Notes: generated from the sequence alone by a model not told the origin. 64,000 nt of DNA from Pseudolactococcus raffinolactis NBRC 100932 (GCF_001591765.1 NZ_BCVN01000003.1:1-64000), one strand, 5' to 3'. Counted from the stretch's first letter, positions 26,159-36,935 are shown. Translations and numbers: made by a program.

Positions 26159-26222
26159 TGAATTGTTTGACCGAAATGTCACAAAACTATGAATAAATTA
26201 ACGAACGCGCGTAGCGCACAAA

Positions 26223-26300
26223 AAGTTTACGCATCGCGTAAACTTCCCAGATTTTGTTTCTGAAAGTGATGATTTCACTAAATTCCCCCACTTCAGAAAA
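26223..26300 (+). other. Two stem-loops between grpE and dnaK
   Basis: AAGTTTACGC-ATC-GCGTAAACTT (26223-26245) is a perfect 10-bp stem, and TTTCTGAAAGTG pairs with CACTTCAGAAA (26257-26300). Neither has a following U-tract, so they are more likely mRNA processing or stability elements than terminators. Confidence 0.6.
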
Positions 26301-26343
26301 TAAAATCAAAACAAACAAAAAATAAAATAAAAAAAGAAGGTAA

Positions 26344-28173
<1,830 letters not shown>

Positions 28174-28195
28174 TTGAAACGTAATTAAACGTCAT

Positions 28196-28390
28196 GAAAA
28201 AAGGCTGGGACAAAAGTCTCAGTCAGCAAAAGAGAAAAGCAAACTAACCAGTTTACTTTTCTCTTTTTTATTGTTCTGTAGAAAGAATACCGGTTTGATA
28301 TAGAATCAGCGAATTATTGACCAATTTCGCATTGTTTTGGCAAAAGAATGCCGATTTGGTATAAAACCAGCCAAGTTTTTAGAGTACGTT
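28196..28390. repeat. Second copy of the 'aggctgggacaaaagt' dispersed repeat
   Basis: aaggctgggacaaaagt at 28201 and agaaagaataccg at 28283 match motifs at 9-25 and 106-118, in the same order and orientation. tttggtat recurs as well. The region codes for nothing I can support. It holds the dnaK terminator inside it. Confidence 0.55.
28228..28270 (+). terminator. Terminator after dnaK
   Basis: AAAAGAGAAAAGCAAACT and AGTTTACTTTTCTCTTTTTT form a long stem with a four-base loop and one mismatch, followed by T. It lies 55 bp after dnaK. Confidence 0.85.
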
Positions 28391-28416
28391 TGTGCTAGAC
28401 TTTTTGTATTAAATTG

Positions 28417-28465
28417 TTGACACATGATAAAAAGTATAGTAAACTTTACGTAAAGTTAACTATAC
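28417..28465 (+). promoter_or_regulatory. Promoter with a 32-bp palindromic operator for the XRE regulator
   Basis: TTGACA (28417-28422), 17 bp and TAAACT (28440-28445) form a promoter. A 32-bp near-perfect palindrome (28434-28465; 16-bp arms differing at one position, centred on the TAC/GTA) covers the -10 and start region and ends just before the ribosome site. It is the natural operator for the XRE protein encoded directly after it. Confidence 0.7.
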
Positions 28466-28477
28466 AGGAGGTGTCAT

Positions 28478-28672
28478 ATTAATAAAATAAAAGCCTATCG
28501 GACAGATTACGGTGTATCCCAAGAAGCCCTGGCTGAAGCGATGGAAGTCACAAGGCAAACAATCATTTCACTTGAGAAAGAAAAATATACGGCATCCTTA
28601 AATCTAGCCTATAAATTAGCGCAATATTTTAATACAACGATTGAGGATATCTTTTTCAGCGAGGATGAATAA
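28478..28672 (+). CDS. Small XRE-family HTH regulator with apparent ATT start codon
   Basis: A 64-residue single helix-turn-helix domain. Residues 11-34 contain the recognition pattern YGVSQEALAEAMEVTRQTII, and the C-terminus TTIEDIFFSE is typical of this compact class. No ATG, GTG or TTG lies in frame between the preceding stop and the domain. An ATT is placed six bases after a strong AGGAGG, so I take it as the start (N-terminus reads MNKIKAYR...). The start may be a mutated ATG. It lies under a promoter with a 32-bp palindrome and precedes a membrane protein gene, a common arrangement for this family. Confidence 0.75.
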   Translation: MNKIKAYRTDYGVSQEALAEAMEVTRQTIISLEKEKYTASLNLAYKLAQYFNTTIEDIFFSEDE

Positions 28673-28677
28673 GGAGT

Positions 28678-28728
28678 ATGATGAAATTAAAGATCAAGAA
28701 AAGAAAATTTGAAAGGATGAGGAATTAA
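28678..28728 (+). CDS. Possible 16-residue basic peptide ORF
   Basis: ATG 28678 follows AAGGAG at the end of the regulator gene and reads MMKLKIKKRKFERMRN, then a TAA that overlaps the ATG of the next gene (TAATG). Nine of sixteen residues are Lys or Arg. It could be a true small peptide or a coupling ORF that carries ribosomes to the membrane protein. I see no homologue. Confidence 0.3.
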   Translation: MMKLKIKKRKFERMRN

Positions 28729-29162
28729 TGTTTAAATATTTATTTAAGAAAAATATTAAGAAAGATAGCGACTATAAAAAATATCATTTAATTTGGTTTC
28801 CGTTAACGGTTATTTTCCTTTTTTTATTTTTATCTGTTATGTATAGGCAAATAAAGGATATAAAAATTTTCTATTCTAGTGCGATTGGTGGAATTTTTCC
28901 TATTTTGGGCTATGGTATCTGGTTAGTATGGCTTTTACATAATCCGAAACGCCTGCGAGCGGCGAGACTAAAAATAACAGATGAGCGTCGGAAATTACTA
29001 GAACAAGAGGCTTGGGCGCATATTGGTCAATTTTTGCTAGGGGTTGCCACTGTCGTGATGTTTCTTTCAATTGAAAAAGAAGAGATAACGGTCAGTCTGA
29101 TGCCGTTAGTGTTACTTGTTTATTTGTCAATCGCTTACTATTTTTATAGATTGAGAAAATAA
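28728..29162 (+). CDS. Small membrane protein of unknown function linked to the XRE gene
   Basis: A 144-residue protein with four likely membrane spans: LIWFPLTVIFLFLFLSVMY, a second near 50-70, and two at about 105-140. Between them is a cytosolic basic segment (RLRAARLKITDERRKLLEQEA). The start overlaps a short ORF stop as TAATG, and GGATGAGG upstream can act as its ribosome site. Regulator plus four-helix membrane partner is a pattern seen in many Firmicutes, but its role is not known to me. Confidence 0.6.
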   Translation: MFKYLFKKNIKKDSDYKKYHLIWFPLTVIFLFLFLSVMYRQIKDIKIFYSSAIGGIFPILGYGIWLVWLLHNPKRLRAARLKITDERRKLLEQEAWAHIGQFLLGVATVVMFLSIEKEEITVSLMPLVLLVYLSIAYYFYRLRK

Positions 29163-29336
29163 TTATTGATATTATCGCTGTAATGGGGATGTTTTTTAAG
29201 GATAACCATTCTTACATTGTGGAATATTATGAAAGATATGATAAAATTGAATTGTTATTATAAGTATCTAAAATAATCAGTAGGGGCTGACCTTGTGTGG
29301 CGTTGTTAAACAACTAGAGTTAAGAGGAGAGTAGAT

Positions 29337-30230
29337 GTGTTAAAACTAGAAACTATCACAAAAAAATTTGGTGATAAAGTCGCTGTCAATCAGCTTGATA
29401 TGATCGTCAAACCTGGCGAGATTATGGGGCTGATTGGTCAAAATGGTGCCGGAAAAACGACAACTTTTCGAATGATTTTGGATTTCATCAAACCGGACCA
29501 GGGTCAGATTACTTGGCAAGGTGTGCCCATTACCCAGGATATCAAGCAAAAAATAGGCTTTCTACCTGAAGAACGTGGACTTTATCAAAAGTTGACGATT
29601 GAAGAGCAAATCTTGTATTTTGCTCAACTCCATGGTATGAAACGAGCTGAAGCACGTGAAGATCTCGTTCGCTGGATGGATAAGCTAGAAATCGTCGGAA
29701 AAATCACAGACAAGGTGCAAACCCTGTCCAAAGGTAACGCCCAAAAAGTTCAATTTATTGCGACCTTGATTCACCGTCCTGACTTTTTGATTCTGGATGA
29801 ACCTTTCAGCGGACTCGATCCAGTTAATACTAGCCTTTTAATGACGGAGATTAAAAATCTCAAGGCAAATGGTGCAGCCATCATTTTCTCTAGTCATAAC
29901 ATGAGCGGGGTTGAGTTACTCAGTGATCAGCTGACCATGCTGAAAAAAGGTAAAGTCGTCTTGCAAGGTGACATATATGGGATTCGGGATAGATTTGGCC
30001 GCACCCAAATCTATGTGGAAAGTGATGTATCAGATACGGATTTGGCAGCTATTTCAGGTGTTGAGACAATTGAGAAACAAGGTGCTGGTCGCATGATACA
30101 TGTCAGTGATGCAGCGGTTGGTCACGAGATTTTCACTAAAGTGACGCAATCTGGTTATGTACAGGCTTTTGTACAAGCCCCACCAACACTCGATGAAATT
30201 TTCCGTAAGGAGGTCGCTGAAAATGTTTAA
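29337..30230 (+). CDS. ABC transporter ATP-binding protein (NatA-like)
   Basis: A 297-residue ABC ATPase. Walker A GQNGAGKTT lies at about 34-42, the signature LSKGNAQKVQ at about 134, and Walker B FLILDEPFSGLDP at about 150. The signature SKGNAQ and the C-terminal extension are typical of the NatA type that works with an ABC-2 permease. It starts at GTG with AGGAGA before it and overlaps the permease gene by eight bases. The pair likely forms an exporter; Na+ or drug efflux would be a guess. Confidence 0.85.
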   Translation: MLKLETITKKFGDKVAVNQLDMIVKPGEIMGLIGQNGAGKTTTFRMILDFIKPDQGQITWQGVPITQDIKQKIGFLPEERGLYQKLTIEEQILYFAQLHGMKRAEAREDLVRWMDKLEIVGKITDKVQTLSKGNAQKVQFIATLIHRPDFLILDEPFSGLDPVNTSLLMTEIKNLKANGAAIIFSSHNMSGVELLSDQLTMLKKGKVVLQGDIYGIRDRFGRTQIYVESDVSDTDLAAISGVETIEKQGAGRMIHVSDAAVGHEIFTKVTQSGYVQAFVQAPPTLDEIFRKEVAENV

Positions 30231-31443
30231 ACAAATGAAATTAGTCGCGGGTCAAGTTTACCGCACAAAAATTAAAACACCGACTTTTTGGTTAACGGTA
30301 CTAACGCCATTGTTATTGCCAATTATAGGTTTAATCATTGGCTTTGTGATTGCTAAAACGAGTGATCATTCACCTGCAAGGCTCGCTGTCGTAGATAACA
30401 CAGCACTGGTTCAAACACTAAAAACAGGTAAAGTCTTAGATGCTAAAATTTCGGAAGTAGCTGATGTCAAAACTGCCAAGCAAAAGATCTTGGATAAGAA
30501 ACTAGATGGTTATCTTGTCAAAGAAGATGGCAAATACACCCTGGTTGCGGGAACCGATAGCACAACGAAATTCAATGAAACAACTGTTAAAACAGCGCTT
30601 TCGCAAATTGAGCTAGCTGAAAAAGCGAGCCATCTTAAATTGACTACTGAGGAGTTGGTCAGTCTTCAAACACCCGCAAATCTAACCATGAAAACCTTGG
30701 GTAAGAAAGGTGAATCTAGTGGTGGTGAAGCTAAAAATGCAGCCAATAATGCTATTTCTGTGCTGATTTCAGTCGTTATCTTCATGTTACTGATGATTTA
30801 TTCTAATATGTTGGCCCAAGAAATTGCCAATGAAAAATCTAATCGGATTATGGAGACTTTGCTAGCAGCAACCAGCACTAAAGTCCAATATTTTGGTAAA
30901 ATACTAGGGGTTGGTCTACTCGTTCTAACCCATATCGTATTTTACGTCGTTTTAGGTGTGGTTGCGGCCATTGTTCTAAAAGGCAATCAAATGGTCGAAA
31001 GTGCCAAAAGTATGGTCGGTGGCGTCGATATGAGTTTCTTACTCTATGCTGTTTTAATGCTGATAGTGGGTCTCGCGGCTTATCTATTCTTGACAGCGAT
31101 TACTGCTAGCTTGGTCAATGATCAAAGTCAGGTTCAGCAAGCCATTGCACCGATTTCTTATCTGTCTTTGGTCGGCTACATGGCTGGTATTTTTGGGGCA
31201 GAAGTACCCAATAACATTGTGCTTAAGGTGTTGAGTTATTTGCCTTTTGTCTCACCTACCTTCATGCCGAGCCGTTTAGCACTGGAGATATCAACTTCGA
31301 CAGAGGCTTACATCGCGCTAGCTATACAGCTCATTGCGCTCGTGCTAGTTGCTAAGTTTGGCGAACGCATCTATGCTAAGAATGTCTTGAGTTATTCTGA
31401 TGAAAAAATCTTTAAGCAGCTCATTCGAAATCTAAAAAAATAA
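30223..31443 (+). CDS. ABC-2 type permease (NatB-like)
   Basis: A 406-residue permease. One membrane helix near the N-terminus (about 20-42) is followed by a large extracellular domain (about 45-180) and then five or six helices, the ABC-2/NatB pattern. A conserved NEKSNRIMETLLAAT motif joins domain and helices. I chose ATG 30223 because AAGGAGG lies nine bases before it; the frame from 30157 overlaps the ATPase gene too far. Cargo unknown. A terminator follows. Confidence 0.85.
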   Translation: MFKQMKLVAGQVYRTKIKTPTFWLTVLTPLLLPIIGLIIGFVIAKTSDHSPARLAVVDNTALVQTLKTGKVLDAKISEVADVKTAKQKILDKKLDGYLVKEDGKYTLVAGTDSTTKFNETTVKTALSQIELAEKASHLKLTTEELVSLQTPANLTMKTLGKKGESSGGEAKNAANNAISVLISVVIFMLLMIYSNMLAQEIANEKSNRIMETLLAATSTKVQYFGKILGVGLLVLTHIVFYVVLGVVAAIVLKGNQMVESAKSMVGGVDMSFLLYAVLMLIVGLAAYLFLTAITASLVNDQSQVQQAIAPISYLSLVGYMAGIFGAEVPNNIVLKVLSYLPFVSPTFMPSRLALEISTSTEAYIALAIQLIALVLVAKFGERIYAKNVLSYSDEKIFKQLIRNLKK

Positions 31444-31447
31444 GCTA

Positions 31448-31477
31448 AAATCCCTGTGACAAACGGGGATTTTTTTC
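31448..31477 (+). terminator. Terminator after the ABC exporter
   Basis: AAATCCC and GGGGATTTTTTT pair around a short loop and end in seven T. Confidence 0.8.
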
Positions 31478-31500
31478 GTATATAAAAGTGAGGTGAAACT

Positions 31501-32154
31501 ATGAACTGGAAAATGCTGTTGGAACGGCTCAAAGAAAATTTAAAACTCGTAATTGGCGTCGGTCTTGTTTTTATTTTGGTCGTCTTCTTTTATTTGAGAC
31601 CCATGACTAAAGATACAGACGATGCGCTTGCGGTATCTAGTCAATCTAGTATAGCTGCTAAGACTGATCAGTCTGCTGACAAACAGACACCTGACAAACA
31701 AAAATCTGAGACGAGCAAGGACATTATGGTTGATATTAAAGGTGCAGTGAAAAAGCCCGCAGTTTATAAAGTATCCAGTCATGCACGGGTAAATGATGTG
31801 GTCGCCTTAGCAGGTGGGTTGACCGATCAAGCAGATATCAAATCAATCAATCTAGCTCAGAAGGTAACGGATGAGATGACCATTTATGTTGCAAGTATCG
31901 GTGAGGATGTGACAGCATCAGAGGTGAAACAAGCAGAGCAAGGGGAAGCAACGACAACTGATAAAGTCAATATCAACACAGCTGACCTAGCTAAGCTCCA
32001 GACACTAAGAGGCGTTGGGGCAAAAAGAGCGCAGGATATCATAGATTACAGGGAGCAAAACGGTCCTTTCAAGACACCAGAAGATTTAGGAAATGTCAAA
32101 GGTTTTGGAGAGAAGACAATTGAAAAACTTAAAGAAAGCATTACGGTGGATTAA
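31501..32154 (+). CDS. comEA: Competence protein ComEA, DNA receptor
   Basis: A 217-residue membrane-anchored DNA-binding protein of the uptake machine. One membrane helix (about 16-34), a Ser/Lys-rich linker, an SLBB-like domain (VDIKGAVKKPAVYKVSSHARV..., about 75-135) and a C-terminal helix-hairpin-helix pair (VNINTADLAKLQTLRGVGAKRAQDIIDYR, then FGEKTIEKL). The ATG has a GAGG ribosome site. It is followed by comEC in overlap. Both are late competence genes recalled to need the ComX sigma factor. Confidence 0.93.
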   Translation: MNWKMLLERLKENLKLVIGVGLVFILVVFFYLRPMTKDTDDALAVSSQSSIAAKTDQSADKQTPDKQKSETSKDIMVDIKGAVKKPAVYKVSSHARVNDVVALAGGLTDQADIKSINLAQKVTDEMTIYVASIGEDVTASEVKQAEQGEATTTDKVNINTADLAKLQTLRGVGAKRAQDIIDYREQNGPFKTPEDLGNVKGFGEKTIEKLKESITVD

Positions 32155-34366
32155 TCTACCATCGATTTTCATCGCCTATTTTTGTGTGCTGATCTACTAT
32201 ACCGTCTTTTGTTTCTCCTATTTACTTTTAGGTTATCTCATCATTTCTTTGCTAATCTTGATCTGGCAAAATGGCATCAGAACTTGTTTAAAGCTCAGCA
32301 TGATCTTAATTGGGTTTGCAACCATTTGTCTAGCGCTACAAGATCGTGAAGCTAAAGATTTTGCGCGTGAGATGACAGTGACACGGATCAGCCCCATACT
32401 GGATACGATTCAGGTGGATGGTGACCAGGTCTCTTTTCGTGGGAAATCGGGCAAACAAACCTATCAAGTCTATTATAGGGTCACGACGGAACAAGAGCAG
32501 CGCTACTTTAAGCAATTAGCACAACCAGTCGTCCTATCCATTTCAGGTCAACTAGAAAAAGCGAGTCAACAAAGAAATTTCAATGGCTTTGATTATCAAC
32601 ACCATCTCAAGACACAAAATATCTATCGAGTTTTGACGATTGAACAGGTGACAGGGGTGACAAGAAAACAAACCTTAACCTTAGCGCTCTTACGACGAAA
32701 AGCTATTTTGTTTAGTGAGCAACACTTTCCGCGACCTATGTCAGCCTACATGACCGGTTTACTTTTTGGGCATCTCGGTAAAGATTTTGAAGATATGAGC
32801 AGTATCTATACCAGCTTAGGCATCATGCACCTCTTTGCGCTATCAGGCATGCAAGTGTCATTTTTTATCGACTTTTTAAGAAAGGGTATGCTCAGACTAG
32901 GGTTCAGGAGAGATGTTGTCGATTGGTTTCAAATCCCTTTTTCTGTTTTTTATGCTGGTCTTACAGGATTTTCCATATCTGTCAACAGATCCTTGGTCCA
33001 GAAAATCCTAGCTAATTTTGGAATTAAGGCGCTTGACAATTTCAGTCTCACGTTGTTGCTTCTATTTATCACGGCGCCAAAATTCCTTTTAACCACAGGC
33101 GGCACCTTGTCTTTACTTTTTGCCTTCGTCATTTCAATCTTTGGTGATCGCTTTGAGAACCTCCCAAAATATCGTAAACTACTAGCAGAAAGTTTAACCC
33201 TTTCTCTATGCGTTTTACCGCTCCTCATCCTTTATTTTCACACCTTCCAACCAGTGTCGATCATCTTGACCTTTGTCTTCAGCTTTCTTTTTGATATTCT
33301 CTTCCTACCAGGTCTATCCGTCATTTTCTTGCTAGCAATGGTAACAGGCTTCACGCTAACACAAGTCAATCTCATTTTTCAGTGGCTTGAAGACCTTATC
33401 AAATTGACAGATAGCTGGTGGCATTATCCGTTAGTACTTGGTAAACCAACAGCCTTGGTCTTTCTGGTGACGCTAGTTGTGACAGTAATTGACCACTGGC
33501 GAAATCGAAAAGTTAGTGCTAGGCTGGCAATCATCTTGATGGGCTTATTCTTCATAACTAAAAATCCACCGACTCCTTCGATAACCATGGTGGATGTTGG
33601 CCAGGGGGATAGTATTTTCTTACAAGATAAGTTTAATCGACGCAATATTTTAATCGATACAGGTGGCAGGATTGAACTAGGTAAGAAGAAAAAGTGGCAG
33701 GAGCGTAAAATTGCAGCACCAGCTGAAAAGACTTTAATTCCTTATTTGAAAAGTCGGGGTGTGGGTCAGATTGATACTTTGGTTCTAACCCATACTCACG
33801 AGGACCATATGGGTGACCTACTCGCTGTCATCGACCAAATTAAGGTCAAAAATATCATCGTGAGTCAAGGCAGTCTCAATAATGCCCAATTTGTCAAACT
33901 CTTAAAGCAAACCCGAGCTAAGGTTCAAGTGGCTAAGGTCGGTCAACGACTAAAGATTTTTGACAGCTATTTGGAAGTTCTGTATCCATTGACCCCAGGA
34001 GATGGTAAAAATAATGACTCGATCGTCTTGTATGGTAAGCTCTATGGGACAAAATTTTTGTTAACAGGTGATTTGGAGGAGACAGGCGAGCGAGAGTTGT
34101 TGACACGTTATCCCAATCTCTCAGTTGATGTTTTAAAAGTAGGGCATCATGGCTCAAAAACGTCATCTTCTGAGTCTTTTATTGAAGCGATTCGACCAAA
34201 AGTCGGATTGATTTCTTGTGGTTTGGATAATCGGTACGGTCATCCAAATATGGAAACTCTCACAACCTTCCAGAAATATGAGGTTCAAACTTTTCGAACA
34301 GATTATCATGGTGCTATAAAATTTAAGAAAAACAGTAAATTTTGGCACATCTCGACAGTAAAGTGA
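32120..34366 (+). CDS. comEC: Competence protein ComEC, DNA channel
   Basis: The inner-membrane DNA import channel. An N-terminal DUF4131 region with two or three helices, the ComEC/Rec2 competence domain (LGIMHLFALSGMQVSFF and about eight helices) and a C-terminal metallo-beta-lactamase domain with VDVGQGDSIF, THTHEDHMGD, LTGDLEE and VGHHGSKTSSS. I start at TTG 32120, which has GGAGAG seven bases before it; an ATG at 32093 is in frame but has no such site. The length of 748 residues suits the family and the frame is intact, so competence may be functional. Confidence 0.9.
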   Translation: MKNLKKALRWINLPSIFIAYFCVLIYYTVFCFSYLLLGYLIISLLILIWQNGIRTCLKLSMILIGFATICLALQDREAKDFAREMTVTRISPILDTIQVDGDQVSFRGKSGKQTYQVYYRVTTEQEQRYFKQLAQPVVLSISGQLEKASQQRNFNGFDYQHHLKTQNIYRVLTIEQVTGVTRKQTLTLALLRRKAILFSEQHFPRPMSAYMTGLLFGHLGKDFEDMSSIYTSLGIMHLFALSGMQVSFFIDFLRKGMLRLGFRRDVVDWFQIPFSVFYAGLTGFSISVNRSLVQKILANFGIKALDNFSLTLLLLFITAPKFLLTTGGTLSLLFAFVISIFGDRFENLPKYRKLLAESLTLSLCVLPLLILYFHTFQPVSIILTFVFSFLFDILFLPGLSVIFLLAMVTGFTLTQVNLIFQWLEDLIKLTDSWWHYPLVLGKPTALVFLVTLVVTVIDHWRNRKVSARLAIILMGLFFITKNPPTPSITMVDVGQGDSIFLQDKFNRRNILIDTGGRIELGKKKKWQERKIAAPAEKTLIPYLKSRGVGQIDTLVLTHTHEDHMGDLLAVIDQIKVKNIIVSQGSLNNAQFVKLLKQTRAKVQVAKVGQRLKIFDSYLEVLYPLTPGDGKNNDSIVLYGKLYGTKFLLTGDLEETGERELLTRYPNLSVDVLKVGHHGSKTSSSESFIEAIRPKVGLISCGLDNRYGHPNMETLTTFQKYEVQTFRTDYHGAIKFKKNSKFWHISTVK

Positions 34367-34444
34367 TAGAATAGAGGCAATACTCTAGAAAGAGTCAATA
34401 GAAAGGATTTGTATGTCGGAAGGGCGTGCAAAGACATATATAAT

Positions 34445-35239
34445 ATGGCACTATTAAAAATCGACTACTACTCAGAAATTCTAGGCATGGTGCGCACGGT
34501 CAACATGTTGTATCCTGAACCACGTAAGAATCCAGATAAGGATGTTCCGACAACGGATATTCCTGTTCTATACCTGTTGCATGGTATGTCTGGTAATCAG
34601 GATTCATGGCTTAATCGTTCAGGTATTGAGCGTATCGTTAGAAGTACGAATTTAGCGGTTGTGATGCCGTCAACAGACTTGGCTTGGTATACCAACACAA
34701 CTTACGGCGCAAGGTATTATGATGCGATTGTGACTGAATTACCACAAGTCTTGCAAAACTTTCTACCAAATCTATCTACTAAACGTGAGAAGAACTTTAT
34801 TGCCGGCCTATCTATGGGCGGTTATGGTGCTTTCAAAATTGCACTGGCTTCTAACAAATTTTCTTATGCGGCAAGTTTGTCAGGTGCCATATCTTTTGAA
34901 AAAGTCGCAAGAGAAGAGATAGGGAATCTCGCTTATTGGCAAGGTATTTTTGGTGATCTAGATAAATTTGACGAATCGGTTAATTCTGTCCAAAAACTTG
35001 CGTCAGATTTCACAAAGACATTTGGAGATGAGAAACCTAAACTTTACGCCTGGTGTGGTCATCAAGATTTTCTCTATCCAGCTAATAATTTTGCGGTCCA
35101 AGACTTGAAGAATAAGGACTTTGACATTATTTATGAAACAGCGGATGGGACACATGAATGGTATTATTGGACAAAAATGATGGATCGTGTGCTTGAATTT
35201 CTTCCTATAAAATATAATCAAGAAGAGCGTTTATCTTAA
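34445..35239 (+). CDS. estA: Tributyrin esterase, EstA family
   Basis: A 264-residue alpha/beta hydrolase that resembles the short-chain ester hydrolase EstA of Lactococcus from memory: the start MALLKIDYYSEILGM, YLLHGMSGNQDSW, and the elbow GLSMGG place Ser123 as nucleophile, with Asp208 (GHQDFLY) and His237 (GTHEWYYW) completing the triad. I start at ATG 34445. The ribosome site AAAGG at 34402-34406 instead lies before a different small ORF (34413-34457) that overlaps this start, so expression may be coupled. It follows comEC after 78 bp. Confidence 0.88.
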   Translation: MALLKIDYYSEILGMVRTVNMLYPEPRKNPDKDVPTTDIPVLYLLHGMSGNQDSWLNRSGIERIVRSTNLAVVMPSTDLAWYTNTTYGARYYDAIVTELPQVLQNFLPNLSTKREKNFIAGLSMGGYGAFKIALASNKFSYAASLSGAISFEKVAREEIGNLAYWQGIFGDLDKFDESVNSVQKLASDFTKTFGDEKPKLYAWCGHQDFLYPANNFAVQDLKNKDFDIIYETADGTHEWYYWTKMMDRVLEFLPIKYNQEERLS

Positions 35240-35242
35240 AAA

Positions 35243-35264
35243 TGAAAGCTTTTTCGCTTTTTTT
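35243..35264 (+). terminator. Terminator after estA
   Basis: GAAAGC-TTTTTC-GCTTTTTTT forms a 5-bp stem with a T-run. It separates estA from the atp promoter. Confidence 0.6.
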
Positions 35265-35295
35265 CAGAAAATCAGTCCACAGACCTATTTTTTTG

Positions 35296-35595
<300 letters not shown>

Positions 35596-35700
35596 GACGG
35601 TTCTCAGTTTATACACCAGTAGCTAGCTTGAGACATTACAGAGTAAAGTTTTGCTTTAGTTGCTAATAACGTGTATATATTAGAAAGGAAGTGAGTATTC

Positions 35701-36411
35701 GTGGAAAAATCTTGGTCTTTTCATCTTGGACCGGTTTATTTTGATGGTGCTGTCCTTGTCATGACTGTTTTAACTTGTGCGATTATCTTTGGCTTTGTCT
35801 TTTGGGCAAGTCGTCGGATGACTTTACGACCAAAAGGCAAACAAAATGTATTGGAAGCCATCATTGATTTTGTCAATGGTGTCTCAAAAGACAACTTGGG
35901 TGCGACTGAATCACGTCGCTACTCACTTTTCATCTTTGTCCTCTTCATGTTCATCTTTGTTGCCAACAATATTGGTTTGATGACCAAAATTGAAGGGTCA
36001 AATGAGTTAACTTACTGGAAATCACCAACAGCAGATGTTGGCGTGACATTGGCTTTATCATTAATGGTATCACTCGTTGCAACATTATCGAGTATTAAGC
36101 GTTTCGGCTTTAAAGGCTACATCAAACATGCCTTCTTAACGCCTGCTGCCATGTTACCGATGAACATTATGGAAGAATTTATCAATTTTCTAAGTTTAGC
36201 CTTACGTCTATTCGGTAATATTTTTGCTGGTGAAATTGTGATCGGCTTGATTACACGTGTTGGTAATCTTGAAGTGTATCATCTACCACTTGCAATTCTG
36301 CTTGAAGTGGCTTGGACGGCGTTCTCGCTCTTTATTGGTGCGCTGCAAGCATACGTTTTTGTCTTGCTATCAACCATGTATATCAATGAAAAAATCGCAA
36401 AAGAAGAGTAG
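35701..36411 (+). CDS. atpB: F0F1 ATP synthase subunit a
   Basis: A 236-residue proton channel protein. Five to six helices; the essential arginine is in LRLFGNIFAGE near residue 173, followed by the C-terminal helix LFIGALQAYVFVLLSTMYI. Start is GTG behind AAGGAAG. A 105-bp gap separates it from atpE, more than most gaps in this operon. It works with subunit c in the rotor-stator interface. Confidence 0.93.
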   Translation: MEKSWSFHLGPVYFDGAVLVMTVLTCAIIFGFVFWASRRMTLRPKGKQNVLEAIIDFVNGVSKDNLGATESRRYSLFIFVLFMFIFVANNIGLMTKIEGSNELTYWKSPTADVGVTLALSLMVSLVATLSSIKRFGFKGYIKHAFLTPAAMLPMNIMEEFINFLSLALRLFGNIFAGEIVIGLITRVGNLEVYHLPLAILLEVAWTAFSLFIGALQAYVFVLLSTMYINEKIAKEE

Positions 36412-36423
36412 AAAGGAGTAGTC

Positions 36424-36933
36424 ATGAGTCCATTTATTTTGTTAGAATCTGCTCCGAGTTCAATGCTAGGCAACATTATTGTGGTCAGCGGTGCCTTTTT
36501 AATCTTGCTCGTCTTGATTAAAAAATATGCTTGGGGTGCGATGACATCAATGCTTGATGCACGTGCTAAAAAAATTAATGATGATATTGATGGTGCAGAA
36601 AATGCTCGGCTACAAGCTGAGCAATTTGCTGCGGAACGTGAAACTGAATTAGCAGGCTCACGTGATGAAGCCACTAAAATCATCAATAATGCCAAAGACA
36701 CTGCTGAAGCCAACAAAGCTAAAATCGCTGCAGAAGCTGCAGAAGAAGCACGTCGTGCCAAACAACGTGCCAATGAAGAAATTGAACAATCTAAAAAAGA
36801 AGCCATTTCAGGTATCAAAGGTAATGTTGCTGATATTTCAGTCAAAATTGCTGAAAAACTTATCGGTCAAACTTTAGATGCGTCAGCGCAATCAGACTTG
36901 ATCGATCAGTACTTGGAAAAATTGGGGGAATAA
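36424..36933 (+). CDS. atpF: F0F1 ATP synthase subunit b
   Basis: A 169-residue stator: one N-terminal membrane helix (about 15-33) and then a long charged coiled coil (LDARAKKINDDIDGAENARLQ onwards), ending near LIDQYLEKLGE. It starts 12 bp after atpB and ends two bases before atpH. It tethers F1 to F0. Confidence 0.93.
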   Translation: MSPFILLESAPSSMLGNIIVVSGAFLILLVLIKKYAWGAMTSMLDARAKKINDDIDGAENARLQAEQFAAERETELAGSRDEATKIINNAKDTAEANKAKIAAEAAEEARRAKQRANEEIEQSKKEAISGIKGNVADISVKIAEKLIGQTLDASAQSDLIDQYLEKLGE

Positions 36934-36935
36934 GT

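Noticed and set aside
28174-28477. Missing dnaJ suspected in the dnaK downstream region
   Set aside because: Searched all frames by eye for J-domain motifs such as HPD and found none; the stretch is repeat, terminator and promoter.
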